The position numbers and the translations under genes are program-made. A stretch of 64,000 nucleotides of DNA from Takakia lepidozioides. Lineage: Eukaryota > Streptophyta > Takakiopsida > Takakiales > Takakiaceae. How positions within the stretch are numbered: position 1 is the stretch's first letter; each line of letters begins with the position of its first letter. The stretch spans positions 80,454,756 through 80,518,755 of the forward strand of contig CM060731.1 in the NCBI GenBank assembly GCA_030704615.1, read 5' to 3'. Positions 46,048 to 58,237 of this stretch are shown piece by piece. The notes under the pieces are model-generated. The model was not told the origin of the DNA. It saw only the letters and a program-made list of their open reading frames with translations, and ran no database searches.

Positions 46048-47403
46048 GATTGTATTGTTGGAATGTGCAAACCAAACTGTGGTTCATTTGTTTCTCGAAA
46101 ATCTTCGAATTTCAAGAATGATCACCTGGCAATTTTTGAGCTCAACCCGGAAATCACAGAATGGGGCATTGTCCCCGTTGGAACACCTCCGGACCATAAA
46201 TTCCGGTTCCACTACAAGATTGGTGCACAGGTCGCTGAGCTCAAATATGCAAATGTGGTCGACGTAGAGCTGGAGAGGAAGGTGGAATTTCCGATGCTGG
46301 TCATTTTCATGATGGAAGATGGTAGATTTCCAAGAATGTTTGGCTTCAAACTGGAGGTACGACTTCTAAGGAAGGCCATGATGAGAGAGTCCATTCGGAC
46401 GGGGTTCACATATTGCGACGAAGGTACTCAATTTACAGATGCAGGTTTTTGCATGGCTTGGGGTATTTTCTTGGATGTGCTTTACTTAAAGGGTAAGGAG
46501 ATTGCAAAGACGCGGGAGGAGGATGCTGCAAGAGCGCGGCCAAGGAAGGGAAAACAGAAATCCACTAACGCTGGTGGTGATGAGAATGAAGCCGGGACAT
46601 CAGGGGGAAAGAAGAAACAAAAGGAGGAGATGGATCCCGCTTTCATGACAGATAACAATAAACCCAAGGCTGCAGACATCTTCGACAAAGAGAAGTGTGA
46701 GAAGATGCAGGAGAGGCTGGAGCAAGACTACAAGGACATGTTTCCTTTTGGGTTTGAGGCGACCCAGGACGTCAAAGTTTCCATGATGGAGCTTGCTCCC
46801 AGGGATATGGTGTACATGCCCCTAAATGTTAAGCACAAAGACGAAGTCGAAGCGCGTCTTTACCATCTCCGGGTGTTCGACTCCAAACATCCAGTTTATT
46901 TGATTCCCGCAAACCCCGAGAAGCCTATGGAGGTTTCTAGTTCGAAACCGCGAAACTGGAAGGAGGTGGAAAAGTCCAGATTCTTCATCATCGGTGGACA
47001 ACACACGATCATTGCTGCCAAGGTAAATTTCTCCAAAAAATCCAATTTTTGTAACAATATGAACCTCCACTGGACAGTGGAGGTTCATGAACTTTAAACA
47101 ACATGCTTGTTAGGTCGCTATCATTTCTGACCTTATTCAATTCTGTCGCAGGAACTTGTGCAAGACGTGGACGACAACAATCTTAAGAAATACTACTCTG
47201 ACTGGCCCTCAAAGATTATATGGTCAAAGGATCTGATGAGGCTCGTGAAGCTATCTAAGCTCCTAAACGACCCGAATAAGGCGCAAAAATTTGACACAAC
47301 ATTCCCCGAGAAAGTTGCACATGCCCGGAATTTCTTCGAGCTGAGGTGGAGGCCGAAAAAGTACAACGATCACACAACGAAGTCGGAGACTAGACAATGG
47401 AAG
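46048..47403 (+). pseudogene. ParB/sulfiredoxin-like segment (two exons)
   Basis: Exon from about 46048 (start uncertain; an AG lies just before) to 47022, GT donor, intron 47023-47151 (containing palindrome unit 3), then exon 47152-47403 with donor GTAAAT. The join is in phase. The first half is unrecognised. The middle has a basic Lys/Arg stretch (RARPRKGKQKS), probably nuclear-targeting. The end of exon 1 has HPVYLIPANPEKP and FFIIGGQHTIIAAK, which resembles the ParB/sulfiredoxin fold (a nucleotide-handling loop of GGxHxxxA type). The similarity is by eye and could be wrong. Exon 2 is helical and charged. Confidence 0.5.
47062..47085. repeat. Palindrome unit 3 (in intron)
   Basis: Perfect 11-bp arms, extended to 14 bp by ATG/CAT (47059-47088). 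It lies inside a 129-bp intron, 66 bp before the acceptor. Confidence 0.92.
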
Positions 47404-47954
47404 GTAAATGATTCATTGTGTTTTTTGTTCCTTTTGCTAGAAAACCAAAATATTTTCAAGCTCGGATTTAATGTGACGAACGGAAAGTTCCATCATTCAA
47501 ATATTCGATTTGTTGAAGTCTTATGTAATGTCTGTTGTTTCGTAATGAGGTGCTTCTCCACTTGGAACAATTTCGCAAATGTGCCGATAAAATACTTGAA
47601 AAAACCATATGACCATGAAAACTTGATGCTTTGGATGACGCTTGCAAAAGATTTCACGGTCTTCTGGTATTTCACGGATTTTGTAGGCACATTTGTGGAA
47701 CTGTTCCTAGTGGAGAACATGAACAGATTGGATAAATTTGACTTGGAGGAGCACCGCATTACGAAGCAGGAGACACTACATAAAAAGCTTCAAATTACAA
47801 GGCACGACAGGATGGACGGAAATGAATTGGCAATCGAATCATCCTTTGGAGTATAGTATAATTCACATGATAGTTGTAACTTTTGTTTCATCTCAAAAAT
47901 CAAAAATCAAATATCGAATGAAATGTATAATTTTGGCCCTGATCGTTTTCGCAG

Positions 47955-49205
47955 GAATTTATGCAAGCATGTCAACTCATACTGGAGATGAGTAGCGTGA
48001 AGGAGACCATGGTTCTAGTTCTCTGTGACGAAGACGTATGGAACCTCTGGGAGGAAGTGTTCAAACAGTGGGAACAAGAAAAACTTATTGATATTTTCGG
48101 GATTCAGTGCAAGGGTGAATAGCTACCGCTGAATAAAATCGCTATTGCGAAACTGCAAGGACTTAATAGCAGGCAGTTAAAAAGAGTGGCGGAGAAAATC
48201 CTGAACAGGGACATTTGCATTCGGGGAATGAAATTCAAGGGCGTGGACAAATCCAAAAATACAATGAGCGCGTATATTGACCAAATGAAATTGCGACGGT
48301 TTATTATCGATGATGTAATGGAGGTCTTAGGGTGGCCTCGGAAGAGCAAACAGAACTCGGAACCATACACCAAACTGGAATGGCGTGATGTGAAAAAAAA
48401 ATACAACTTCAACAAAGCTGAGTTTGAAACTTTTCAAGATCGGCTCGGGAACGACTACATTGTAAGCAAACAGAAGATGAATATGGAGACGCAGCCAATG
48501 ACTGCTGCCTTCAAAAAGTATGTCTTGTCGTGCAAGCAGACCTTTGATGATAACCAGAATGCCCTGGCGATTCTATGTACGAGCTTCAGGTCCCATTACA
48601 CACAGCTAGGGGGAAACCAAAAATTTGTTGATGCCAGATCACGGTTGGGACTTGCACCGAAGAAACGGTTTGACGACATATCAATGGTGTTCGTCAATAC
48701 AGTTTGTGATGATGACTCTGTTGTCTTCGAGGCAAATGACTACTCCAATATCCTGGATGCTTTTATGGCTAGGAAGCTCATGTCCAGTGCTTTTGTGTTT
48801 TTCTCAACACAAGAATCATTGGGAAATCTTGTGTCATACATCCGGAATGGTCCTGGATCAAAGTCGTTTATTATCCGACATGGTTATTACATTCCCGGTG
48901 AGTTTGAATCACCTTACAAGAGCTGCACGACTATATTCTCCCGGACAGTCCTCTGTCTCGACTACGTATTTCCGGCAACAGCTGAGGAGATGGTGAATCC
49001 GGACGATCACATTCAAACTGTTTTGTTAACGCCGGACCCAATTAATCCCGTTATCCAAGGACCAGATGTAGACCCGACCTCGCAGGAGAAGGAGTGCAGG
49101 ACTTACACTCATGAGCTGAGGGCGGACACCGACGATTACCTGGTTTTTTTTTTTTGCAAGGATGGGATGTCTTGTGTGAACGTTTTCGGAGGAGTGGCAA
49201 TGACG
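47955..49205 (+). pseudogene. Continuation exon, possible methyltransferase-like part
   Basis: Follows acceptor TTTCGCAG and is in phase with the exon ending at 47403. An in-frame TAG at 48120-48122 interrupts it; the frame then runs open past 49200. Near the end are THELRADTDDYL and DGMSCVNVFGG, spaced like the closing motif of amino-methyltransferases (D-hydrophobic-F-x-G-x-G). There is no clear DPPY motif, so this is only a suggestion. A T11 run lies at about 49143-49153 in the coding frame. The 3' splice donor is uncertain (GTACGT near 49205). Confidence 0.45.
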
Positions 49206-49500
49206 TACGTTCTGCTTATAAGGGGATTTTGCTTCGTTTTGGAATTTTCTGTGGTTGCAGTTTGCCGGATTCAACTCTCCTATTTTTTCTACGTTGTCGA
49301 GATAGAGTGTTTAAACAGTGTCTGTTTTCTCACAAGTTTTCTGCTATTCTGTTATTGGAGTTCTGGGTGTTTTTGGTGTTTGTTATTCAGGAGTTTGGTG
49401 TGTTTTTCGGTTGTCTCAAAAGAATGCCTAACCCTTTCAATTTTTCGATGGTTGCAGTTCGTCGGCTTTATTTTGATTTCATTGTTTGGTTTCATTGCAG

Positions 49501-50119
49501 GAAAAAAATATTCGTGTGCTTGACATAAACTATGTAACGAAAAAAAAGTTTGTAGAAGCAAGGTGGAGGCTTATTTCAAGATGCTTCAGATTGATAATCA
49601 GACTATCGCCGGAGACGGAGATGACGGAGACTCGCTGCAAGATGACGAAGTGGACGAAGAAGAAGATGACGAAGGACACGACAAAGAGCAGGACGAGGAA
49701 AAGGAGGAGAAACAAGAACAAGATGAGGAGGAAGAGAAAGACGAACATGAAGACGAAGATGAGAACATGAAAATCGTCACCGAAGACCAGGGGCAGATGC
49801 GACTGATGTGGGAAAGGGAAAGAGAGGGCCAGGAAATTTTCGGGTTGGATACACTTGGTAGTACTCCAAATACCCAAGAACGAGTTGTGCCAGAAAGTGT
49901 ACACAATCTGGACAGCTCTTCCTCCAGTTCCGATAACACCACGAATAAAAATCCGGCTTCTCCAGGGGGGGGAGAAGCGACATCGACGGAGTAGTTGAAA
50001 CCTTAGCTCAAGGGTTCACACCTGTGGAAGGTGACGAGCCTTTGATTATGTCACCGGATCCCGTTAACAATCCTCGAGAGGTGGTGTCCCAGAATGTCAC
50101 CCAGGAAGTGGTTCTGGAT
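49501..50119 (+). pseudogene. Acidic Glu/Asp-rich exon
   Basis: The acceptor TTCATTGCAG ends at 49500. It starts EKNIRVLDINYV, shifts frame near 49563, then reads VEAYFKMLQIDNQ and a long Asp/Glu/Lys stretch (49610-49770), followed by Ser-rich sequence (LDSSSSSSDNT). A second frameshift at a G8 run (about 49966-49973) lets the frame continue to GAT|GTAGGT at 50119. The acidic run gives a long but meaningless frame on the opposite strand. Confidence 0.5.
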
Positions 50120-50340
50120 GTAGGTAACGAATGACAATTAGTGAATTTTTATTCGTACACACTCCAGAATAGAATATGACAATATTGTAATTATACATAC
50201 TTGTGAGTGGAATAATCCGAATGTTTTTTCCATTTCCTTTGTTCTGGACTTTCGAATAAAACATATTTCCACCCGGATACATATTTCCGTTCGCACATCC
50301 TTGTGGACAACCACTAACTGTTTCGATACTTTTCTTGTAG

Positions 50341-50741
50341 ATCCAAGAATCCCAATCGGAGGAAATGACACACACACAAACTGGCTCAAAGGAGACTCAA
50401 ACGGTGAAGAGACACGTGGATCTGACAGTGAGGGCCAGGTCATCTGAGCTGGTTCCGCAAGAAACCTCCACTGTCTAGTCGACGTTGCCATCTGCAGGGA
50501 ATGAGTCGGAGAATCCTCCTACTCGTGGGGAAGTAGAAGAGAAGCACGTAATCCAACAACAGATCCCGATTCAGGTACTACATTGGCTTTATTCTTATTA
50601 CTCTTATTATTGGTCTTTGAGTCTCATCTTCGGTATTGCTCAATTCGGTAATTTTGTCGGATCATTTTGACGACCATACTCCTCATCCGTGAAATTCCTT
50701 AATTTCCTATAGATTCATGAGACGACGTCTGAGGAGATCAA
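50341..50741 (+). pseudogene. Ser/Thr-rich linker exons, second one interrupted
   Basis: Exon 50341-50574 (78 codons, phase 0) begins IQESQSEEMTHTQTGSK and has a TAG at 50476 inside palindrome unit 4. The next exon starts at 50713 and is cut after 29 bases by the CACTA element at 50742. Sequence after that element (57001-57218) is a diverged duplicate of this exon (NETETVKRIV versus KETQTVKRHV). Confidence 0.6.
50463..50486. repeat. Palindrome unit 4 (in exon, degenerate)
   Basis: The left arm AACCTCCACTG is exact; the right arm TAGTCGACGTT has three changes. The C-to-T change in CAG creates the in-frame TAG. Confidence 0.75.
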
Positions 50742-51289
50742 CACTACAACAGAACGCGGTATATCTGACTGCGAGGCCGCGGTAGTCATGGTTTTCCTGA
50801 CTTTGACCATGACTTCCCTATATTTTTAGACCAAAGGGGGCTTCACGTAGTAGTTGAAATGACTGCGTGACTACGTAGTCCTCTGGATGACTACGTTGGT
50901 AGACTTTGTCATGACTACATGGCTCCGCACTAGACGGAAGGTTGGTCAACGATGGTTGACCAGCGCGAGGTCACCACCAAACAGTCGTTGGAATGGCTCC
51001 TAGTGTGAAGCCTGGTAGCCAAAAGGTTTTTTTTTTTTTTTAAAGTTGCTTATAGGGTTGCCCATTAGAGGACCGGGACTTAGTTTTTTTTTCTTTTTTC
51101 TCCTGCGCGGTTTCTTAGTATCGAGCTGTTGTGTCATGGAACGCGAGGATCGCAGGATAGGGCGTGGGATGGAGGCTTTGTATCGAGCTACTGATGCGGG
51201 GCGAAGCGCAACCTGCACCGCAACCGCAATGGGCTCTTGGCTCATGTTATCTTGGGAGAGTCAGCTTGGCTTGGGAGTCCGTGTTTCAA

Positions 51290-53640
51290 TTTTACCTTTG
51301 TGGAAAAGGGTAAAAGGTCCATGGTGACATTGTCAAATTTAGGGTATCCAGAAACAGATGTGGTAGTATTGAGGATACAAAGGGAGTGTTTGAGAATATG
51401 GCTGAACGAACCTAGAGTGTGATGATCGCGGGATATGCCCCAGCATGGATGTGGGATGGAGGCATTGGAGACCTATGAGCAAATGATGTGGGAAGGGTAA
51501 AGGCAAACCAGGTCACGTTCGTTTGTAGATGCAATGCGTGTGCGAGCCTGGCAGCCCTGGAAAAGGGCAAAGAGGCCATGCTGACATCATCAAAGCTGGA
51601 ATTGTATGAGATGTCATTCCAAACGATACCCTGGTAGACATGTATGCCAAATGTGGCAGCATCGAAGCTGCAAAGAGAAGGCAAATACTACTTCCATTGA
51701 GCGTTTTTATTTGTCTTCCTAGTGCAGATGCTTGGGTGCAACACAGTACAACACAATCCCTATTTTATGAACGAGCGTTGATCACGTGGATTTAATGATG
51801 GCAGGATTCTTCTTCGACCTGTTTCAGCCTGGTTGCTTTCCCATCAGACTCGGCCCTGGATTGCTCAGAGCAGAGCTGGCATATTGAGGGTTTTACAGAT
51901 CCTTCACGATGATGGGACAAACCGCGATCGCAAGGTGTGGTTTTTTTTTAATGTACGATGTGAAGAAGTTTGTCCATCCTGCAAATGTGGGCTCTTGGCT
52001 CTTGGCAAGAAAGCTGGAAAGCAGGTGCACACTCACATTGTCCAAAGTGGATTCACGCCGAACGTTTTTCTACTCAACACCCTTGTCAACATGTATGTTA
52101 AGGGGAGCATCATGGATAATCACCAAGTGTTCAACACAGAATGCCTCAACGATCTTTGATCACGTGGAATATAATGTTGGCAGGATTTACCAAGCATGGG
52201 CGTGGTACGAATGCCTTGGAGACCTATGAGCAAATGATGCGCGAAGGGGTGAGACCAACCACATCACGTTTGTTTGTGTTTGCAATGCGTGTGCAAGCCT
52301 GGAAAAAGGGAAAGAGGTCCATGGCTTTGGAGGCTTTGGAGACCTATGAGCTAAGAGGCTTGGAGACCTATGAGCAAATGATGGGGGAAGGGGTGAAGCC
52401 CAGCCACATCATTGTGTGCATTAGCAATGCTCGTGCAAGCCTGGCAGCCCTGGAGAAGGGCAAAGAGGTGCATGGCGATATCATCAAAGCTGGAATTGTA
52501 CCAAATGTCATTCCGAACACTGCCCTGGCAGCTCTGGAAAAGGGGAAAGAGGTCCATGGTGACATCTTCAGAGCTGGAATTGTACCAAATGTCATTCTGA
52601 GGCATACCCTGGTGGGCATGTATGCAAAGTGGGTGCATCGAGCCCTGGACAAGGGCAAAGAGGTGCATGGCGATATCATCAAAGCTGGAATTGTACCAAA
52701 TGTCATTCTGAACACTGCCCTGGCAGCTCTGGAAAAGAGGAAAGAGGTCCATGGCGACATCTTCAGAGCTGGAATTGTACCAAATGTCATTCTGAGGCAT
52801 ACCCTAGTGGACATGTATGCAAAGTGGGTGCATCGAGCCCTAGACAAGGGCAAAGAGGTGCATGGCGATATCATCAAAGCTGGAATTGTACCAAATGTCA
52901 TTCCGAACACTGCCTTGGCAGCTCTGGAAAAGGGGAAAGAGGTCCATGGTGACATCTTCAGAGCTGGAATTGTACCAAATGTCATTCTGAGGCATACCCT
53001 AGTGGACATGTATGCAAAGTGGGTGCATCGAGCCCTGGACAAGGGCAAAGAGGTGCATGGCGATATCATCAAAGCTGGAATTGTACCAAATGTCATTCCG
53101 AACACTGCCTTGGCAGCTTTGGAAAAGGGGAAAGAGGTCCATGGTGACATCTTCAGAGCTGGAATTGTACCAAATGTCATTCTGAGGCATACCCTAGTGG
53201 ACATGTATGCAAAGTGGGTGCATCGAGCCCTAGAGAAGGGCAAAGAGGTGCATGGCGATATCATCAAAGCTGGAATTGTACCAAATGTCATTCCGAACAC
53301 TGCCTTGGCAGCTCTGGAAAAGGGGAAAGAGGTCCATGGCGATATCTTCAGAGCTGGAATTGTGCCAAATGACATTCTGAACAATACCCTAGTGGACATG
53401 TATGCAAAATGTGGGTGCATCGAGGATGCAAAGGGAGTGTTCGACACTATGGCTGAATGAGATGTGGTGTCGTGGAGTGCGTGCTTGCAGGGTATGCACA
53501 GCAGGGACGTGGGATGGAGGCTTTGGAGACCTATGAGCAAATGATGGGGGTAGGGGTGAAGCCCGGGAAAAGGGCAAAGAGGTGCATGGGGATATCATCA
53601 AAACTGGAATTGTACCATAGTCATTCTGAACACAACCGGT
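51290..53640 (+). pseudogene. Captured, amplified PPR gene fragments
   Basis: Pentatricopeptide repeat sequence of the plant PLS type. The longest open frame is 52141-53460 (439 codons). Within it a 195-bp unit (65 codons) is repeated: CATGGCGATATCATC starts at 52471, 52666, 52861, 53056 and 53251. Each unit encodes two related PPR halves (GKEVHGDIIKAGIVPNV and GKEVHGDIFRAGIVPNV). Around it are single degenerate PPR pieces (51360-51420, 51440-51690, 51955-52135, 53390-53600) in mixed frames. Functional PPR proteins bind organellar RNA and have non-identical repeats; this near-identical array inside a CACTA element is more likely an amplified fragment. Confidence 0.85.
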
Positions 53641-55430
53641 AACCAATCCATTCATTGGCTGCATTGTTGTGTCAAAAGTCCATGTGTAGACTAGAATCCA
53701 CATGTTCAATGGTGGGAAGGGAAAACTGTTCTTGCTGCCCAAAGCATGTGATAGTCACAAGCCTAGCAATTGTCTCTGAAAAATGATGGATGACTGGTGC
53801 CTTGGTTACAGCATCCACCCTTGTCAACTCTTGCGATGTTGCAATGAAATATACCTGCAACAAGCATTGATTAGAAGTTAGCTTTCCTTCCATGTCAGCT
53901 GCTAGCAGCAAGGCAAGGATGTATGCATGATTTGTGTAAAGTCATGGACAACTGAAGAGCAGGGATAGAGTGGGGGTCCAGATTCATCTAAGAAGGTCAG
54001 GTTTCAAGCTCCAGATTACCTATCATTCCCTGTGGAAGGACAAGTACAAGAAACAGATGGTCAAGTGGAAGCCGCATCAGCAGCGACACAATTGATAAAA
54101 TCAGGCATTGTTAATGAAGGCGCCTTCTTCAACACATTTCACCTATTTTTCCTTCTTATCAGAGTTGGCACTCTATTTTCATGTTCAATAGCTACAAGAA
54201 ACCTGCATGGGTAGATGGTCAACTGGAAGCTGCAGCAGCAGCGGCGGAATTGATAAAATCAGGCACTGCTAATGAAGGCACCTTCTTCAACACATTTCAC
54301 CCTATTTTTCCCTCTTATCAGTAGCGGCTCTAAATTTTCATGTTGAATTCTGCAAGTTAGCTGGTTGAGTGAACCTTTGTAGTTTGGAGTGACTTTTGAC
54401 ATGATACTGCCAATGTGACAACAGGAAAGAATCCAGAAACAGGTAACAAAGACCACAAGAAGCTGTGGAGTGAATACTTTTCTGACCCCAGTCAACGGTG
54501 GGACAATCAAGGCAAAAAGGTGAATGCCTATTGGATTACAGAGAGTAGAAGATGCAATTGAGCATAGGAACTGGTGTGATAAGTTGAGTTGGGCGTTTCC
54601 CAGAACAATTCGAGGCTTTCATTGTCATCTGCTAGCAGCAAGGCAAGGATGAATGCATGATTTGTGCATATCAGGCATGGATACCTGAAGGAGCAGAGAT
54701 AGAGTGTGGGTCCAGAATCATCCAAGAGGGCCAGCAAGAGGGCAGCTCTTTGTGTGCTTGATTCTCACTCCCATTTGGTGTTTGTCGTGGTCTCCTTGGC
54801 AGGATTTCCCACCATAGCCCCTTTCTTCCAAGCAGCCAGTTGTCAACCTTGCTCTCCCATCCTTCACCCTCTTCGTCAGTGAAGTACTTCCTTTCTCCTT
54901 TTTCATGTTCCAGCCATTTAGGTGGTTTCTCCCTCAATACTGCCTTCATTTGCTGCATTGCCATGCATTTACTCTCTGTGGTTTTAATTTGCTCATGCCC
55001 AACAGTTGGAAGAATTCCATGTGTTGGGCTAATTCCACTCTGAGTTGCAATTTCCATTCTTTTCAGTGCTTCTCACAGGCTGGTTTTTGCTGGAACAGGT
55101 CTGTCCTCTTCACTTAAGTTTTCCTCTCCTCATCATATCTTCTCCAAATCTGGTCACAGGCATCCTCATTTCCTTCTGTCTTTGGCGCATCATTGACTGT
55201 CCCTTGTGGTTCAGCTCTTGTTTGTGTGTCTCCATAAAAGGGACATCCTTCGTGTGGTGGAATGCTGCTCACAAGAATTGTTTGTTGTGGGCTTCTTTGC
55301 AGGATTTTTCAGCTCTGTTCTTCCCTCTTCACCTTTCCTCCTTTCAGGTGCTCATCCTCTCAATTCTAGTGCCTTTGTTTGCTGCATTGCAGTGTGGTTC
55401 CTCCGTGTGCACATGATCCATTTCTCCACA
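53640..55430. repeat. Internally duplicated non-coding cargo of the CACTA element
   Basis: Segments recur: GCTAGCAGCAAGGCAAGGAT at about 53900 and 54630 with ~100 bp of shared flank, and a ~158-bp unit starting ATTGATAAAATCAGGCA at 54091 and 54249, with a third diverged copy near 55694. No supported gene. Confidence 0.7.
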
Positions 55431-55593
55431 GTGTGGAGAGACGGTCTATGGCTCCCACTCTGGGGATCAAGGGAAAGATTTGGAGAGTTGTCCATAATTT
55501 GCATGCTCACACCAAAATGTTGTGTCAACGGTTAATGGACAGAAGTCTAACTTCTATGACATAGACCAAGGTGTGGCTCAAGGATGTACCCCC
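55428..55593 (+). mobile_element. LINE reverse-transcriptase fragment inside CACTA
   Basis: This stretch matches the LINE at 1-8 kb (RT region AYDTVWRDGLW through QGCTLSP), here on the plus strand and broken by frameshifts. It ends inside the RT, with no LINE 3' end, so it is a captured piece, not a separate insertion. Confidence 0.85.
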
Positions 55594-56154
55594 TCCCACT
55601 TTCATGTTGAATTATTCAAGTAAGCTAATTGGGTGGATGCAACTCACATGTATGCTGAGTGCAGGAGCCTCGTGGATGTAGCAGGAAGCAATAGCAGCAA
55701 TTGCACACTTGATAAAATCGGGTACCCTCATCTTCAATACATTTCAGCCTGTTCTGTCCTCTTTTCAGAGTAGTCCCTAATTGTCCAGCGAAGGGGAGGA
55801 TGTATATGGATTATGAGTGTTGTGGTAGGGATAGCTAAAGGGGCACACAAAGTAGGGCTGGTTCTATTTTCAGTGCACATGGTGCTACTTACAAAATTAT
55901 TCAATCAGAAATACAGGGTGATGAACTTGTGCCCTTAGACTGTATTTTGAGGAGCTAGATTCTGGGACAGCAGAGCTATTTTGTAAATCTGACTGGCAAT
56001 TGTTTAAGAGAATCTCTTTTTACATCTGCTGTTGGCTTCAGTGTCTCTGTTATGTCCTTTGCACTTTGTCACTTTGTTCTTTCTTGTGAATGATGGTGTG
56101 TTATGATTTTCCAAATAATATTAAAAACCAAATTCTCAAACAACTAATTTGATG

Positions 56155-56735
56155 CCACGCGTCCAACCCAACCCAACAAACCACTTTACAGTAGGCACCA
56201 TGACTACACAACATCGCATCATACATTGACATGTGTCATATCCTTGGAAAAACACATGGCAACGAGCTCCTACAGGCATAGTCATGGGAATGACTTTAAA
56301 TACATTTAAAATTTAAAATAAACTAATCATATGATGCCACGGGTCCAAATATCAACATGTTGGTAGTCAAGATAATGACTGCAAGGCCTCCTCATAAATA
56401 TGCCACGTGTCAATTTTTGGAGATGCTATATGGCGTAGATCCACGACACGCGTCCAACCCAACAAACCACTTCACAGTAGGCACCATGACTACACAACAT
56501 CGCATCATACATTGACATGTATTATATCCTTGGAAAAACACATGGCAACGAGCTCCTACAGGCATAGTCATGGGAATGACTTTAAATACATTTAAAATTT
56601 AAAATAAACTAATCATATGATGCCACGGGTCCAGATATCAACATGTTGGTAGTCAAGATAATGACTGCAAGGCCTCCTCATAATATGCCACGTGTCAATT
56701 TTTGGAGATGTCATATGGCGCACATCCACAAAAAC
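56155..56735. repeat. ~291-bp tandem duplication
   Basis: Two units, with CGTCCAACCCAAC at about 56160 and 56451, both ending TCAATTTTTGGAGATG. They lie near the right end of the CACTA element. Confidence 0.9.
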
Positions 56736-57000
56736 CTCCTGGACTTATTAAAAAGAGACACGTGTACAGTTTGCAGCAGCACACTAAGTCATGTATGGTA
56801 GAAGTACATATGACTGCCAAATGACAGTAAGATGTATCACTTGGTTCATCTTACTACAGTCATACGTGACCGACCATCATGTACTCATTATATTCACTTG
56901 GTTTGCACGACTTAAAGTCATTGCAGTCATATGTATCGTTTATGACTACGAGATAGTCATATATACAGTCATATATACCACGATCTTGTTGTAGTGTAAA

Positions 57001-57218
57001 CACACACGGACCGACTCCAACGAGACTGAGACGGTGAAGAGAATAGTGGATCGGACAGTCACTGTCGCACTATCTGATCCGGTTCTGCAAGTAATCTCCA
57101 CTGGACAGTTGAGGTTGACATCTGCTACCACAGAGATGGAGGATACCGTTTCCCGTAGAGATGGGAAAGAGGAGGAGCAGCCTGCTCAAGGATCCCAACA
57201 GCCCTCCCCCCAAAAACG
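57001..57218 (+). pseudogene. Remainder of the interrupted exon
   Basis: An open frame in phase from 57001: Thr/Glu-rich (NETETVKRIVDRTVTVAL), then through palindrome unit 5 as QVISTGQLRLT, then a charged tail, ending at GT donor 57219. No TAG here, unlike its duplicate at 50476. It shows what the palindrome codes for when intact. Confidence 0.6.
57093..57116. repeat. Palindrome unit 5 (in exon)
   Basis: AATCTCCACTG / CAGTTGAGGTT around GA: two differences from the perfect form. Confidence 0.85.
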
Positions 57219-57300
57219 GTAATGCTTTCAACTCCATTTTTCCGTTTCTCTACATTGGGATTACTGAAATTGAAATTAATAATGAACTCTTATGTTATTC

Positions 57301-58120
57301 CACAAGACAACAAGCATTACCCTCCAGTCGACTATTCCATTTCTGTCAATCCAAACGATCTGCATTCCCTTCCTTGGGGACCGAACGGATGCCGGCCAGG
57401 ATACTACGTCCTGGTCTGGGACATCGGTTGCCTTTGTGAGGTTTACCTAAAGGATGGAAAGAAATCCCCTCCTGCCACGCAGCCTTGTATCTCCGCAGGG
57501 AAATTCAAGTTAGCTACGCGAAACGGTCTTGACGAATTCATTAAGTGGGTCGTCAAAAAGTTTGCCGTTTGTTTTTGGAATACGGGACCTGAAATGAACG
57601 TCGAGACTATCGCCAAGGCTGTGTTCGGGAAGTACTATTCCCAAGTTAGAACTTACAGCAGTGACAATTCCGTCATGCATAGATCGACATTCAACGAAAA
57701 ATGGCCTAAAGCTCCAAAAAATCCCATCTACTTTAAACGTCTTTACGATATTTTCGCTGAGGAAGACCCGACAGCTTACAAATCCAATACTCTCCTCATC
57801 GACACTGTAGACAATATGTACAAGTCCTACTTGAACCCGTTAGGACATACCATCTTCTTTCCAAAATATAAAGCGCTCGTGGACCCTGACAGAGATAAGT
57901 TTCTACTGGAAGAGCTCAAGCCTTACCTTAAACATGTTCCGGTTATCCGGGATGGATGTCATGCCATTCAACGAGCTACATCCGTTCGGTGTTACGAAGG
58001 ATTTCTTCGAGGACGACCCAACGGTCAAATTTCTTAGAGACTTTGATTATAGGTGGCAGAAGTTCCTTAGGAATCACGAGTTGCGTGCCGCTACATTGGG
58101 ACATAAAATATTTCAATTGA
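57301..58120 (+). pseudogene. FCP1/NIF-type HAD phosphatase-like domain 1
   Basis: Starts QDNKHYPPVDYSISVNP. HAD motif 1 reads VLVWDIGCLCEV, so the second Asp of DxDG is absent. Motif 2 region: FAVCFWNTGPEMNVETIAK. Motif 4 region: NTLLIDTVDNMYKSYLNP, followed by a basic/aromatic strand. The usable frame switches near 57940, after which MPFNELHPFGV and DFDYRWQKFLRNHELR follow. The family dephosphorylates Ser-Pro sites such as the Pol II CTD. With motif 1 changed, this copy is unlikely to be active. Confidence 0.75.
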
Positions 58121-58128
58121 GTTTGGTG

Positions 58129-58152
58129 AACCTCGGCTGTCCAGTGGACGTT
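58129..58152. repeat. Palindrome unit 6
   Basis: AACCTCGGCTG / CAGTGGACGTT around TC, 85 bp before the acceptor of the next domain's exon. Confidence 0.75.
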
Positions 58153-58237
58153 CTTGTTCACTTGCCCGGTGTCGGTTTTTCCAATGCATTGTATTATTCA
58201 TTTTTTATCATCCTAAGTATGAATGACTCTCTGGCAG

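Larger units (their letters stand above)
50742..56996. mobile_element. CACTA-type element, 6.26 kb, non-autonomous
   Basis: The left end CACTACAACAGAACGCGG and the right end (inverse, CACTACAACAAGATCGTGG) are terminal inverted repeats of about 30 bp with one gap. The 3-bp flanks are CAA and TAA. Subterminal ATGACT/AGTCAT motifs are clustered at 50790-50930 and 56790-56990, as is usual for this superfamily. It sits inside a coding exon. Excluding the element and one 3-bp flank puts the exon halves back in the same frame, which supports the boundaries. No transposase is seen. The cargo is PPR-derived and LINE-derived fragments and several internal duplications. Confidence 0.88.

Noticed and set aside
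49530-49942. Minus-strand frames rich in Phe/Leu or Ser/Cys
   Set aside because: Shadows of the Glu/Asp-rich plus-strand exon; the composition is explained by the GAR-rich codons.
52368-53540. 390-codon minus-strand open frame across the PPR array
   Set aside because: It is produced by the repeated 195-bp unit. The sense-strand translation shows PPR motifs, and the reverse shows only reiterated low-meaning sequence.
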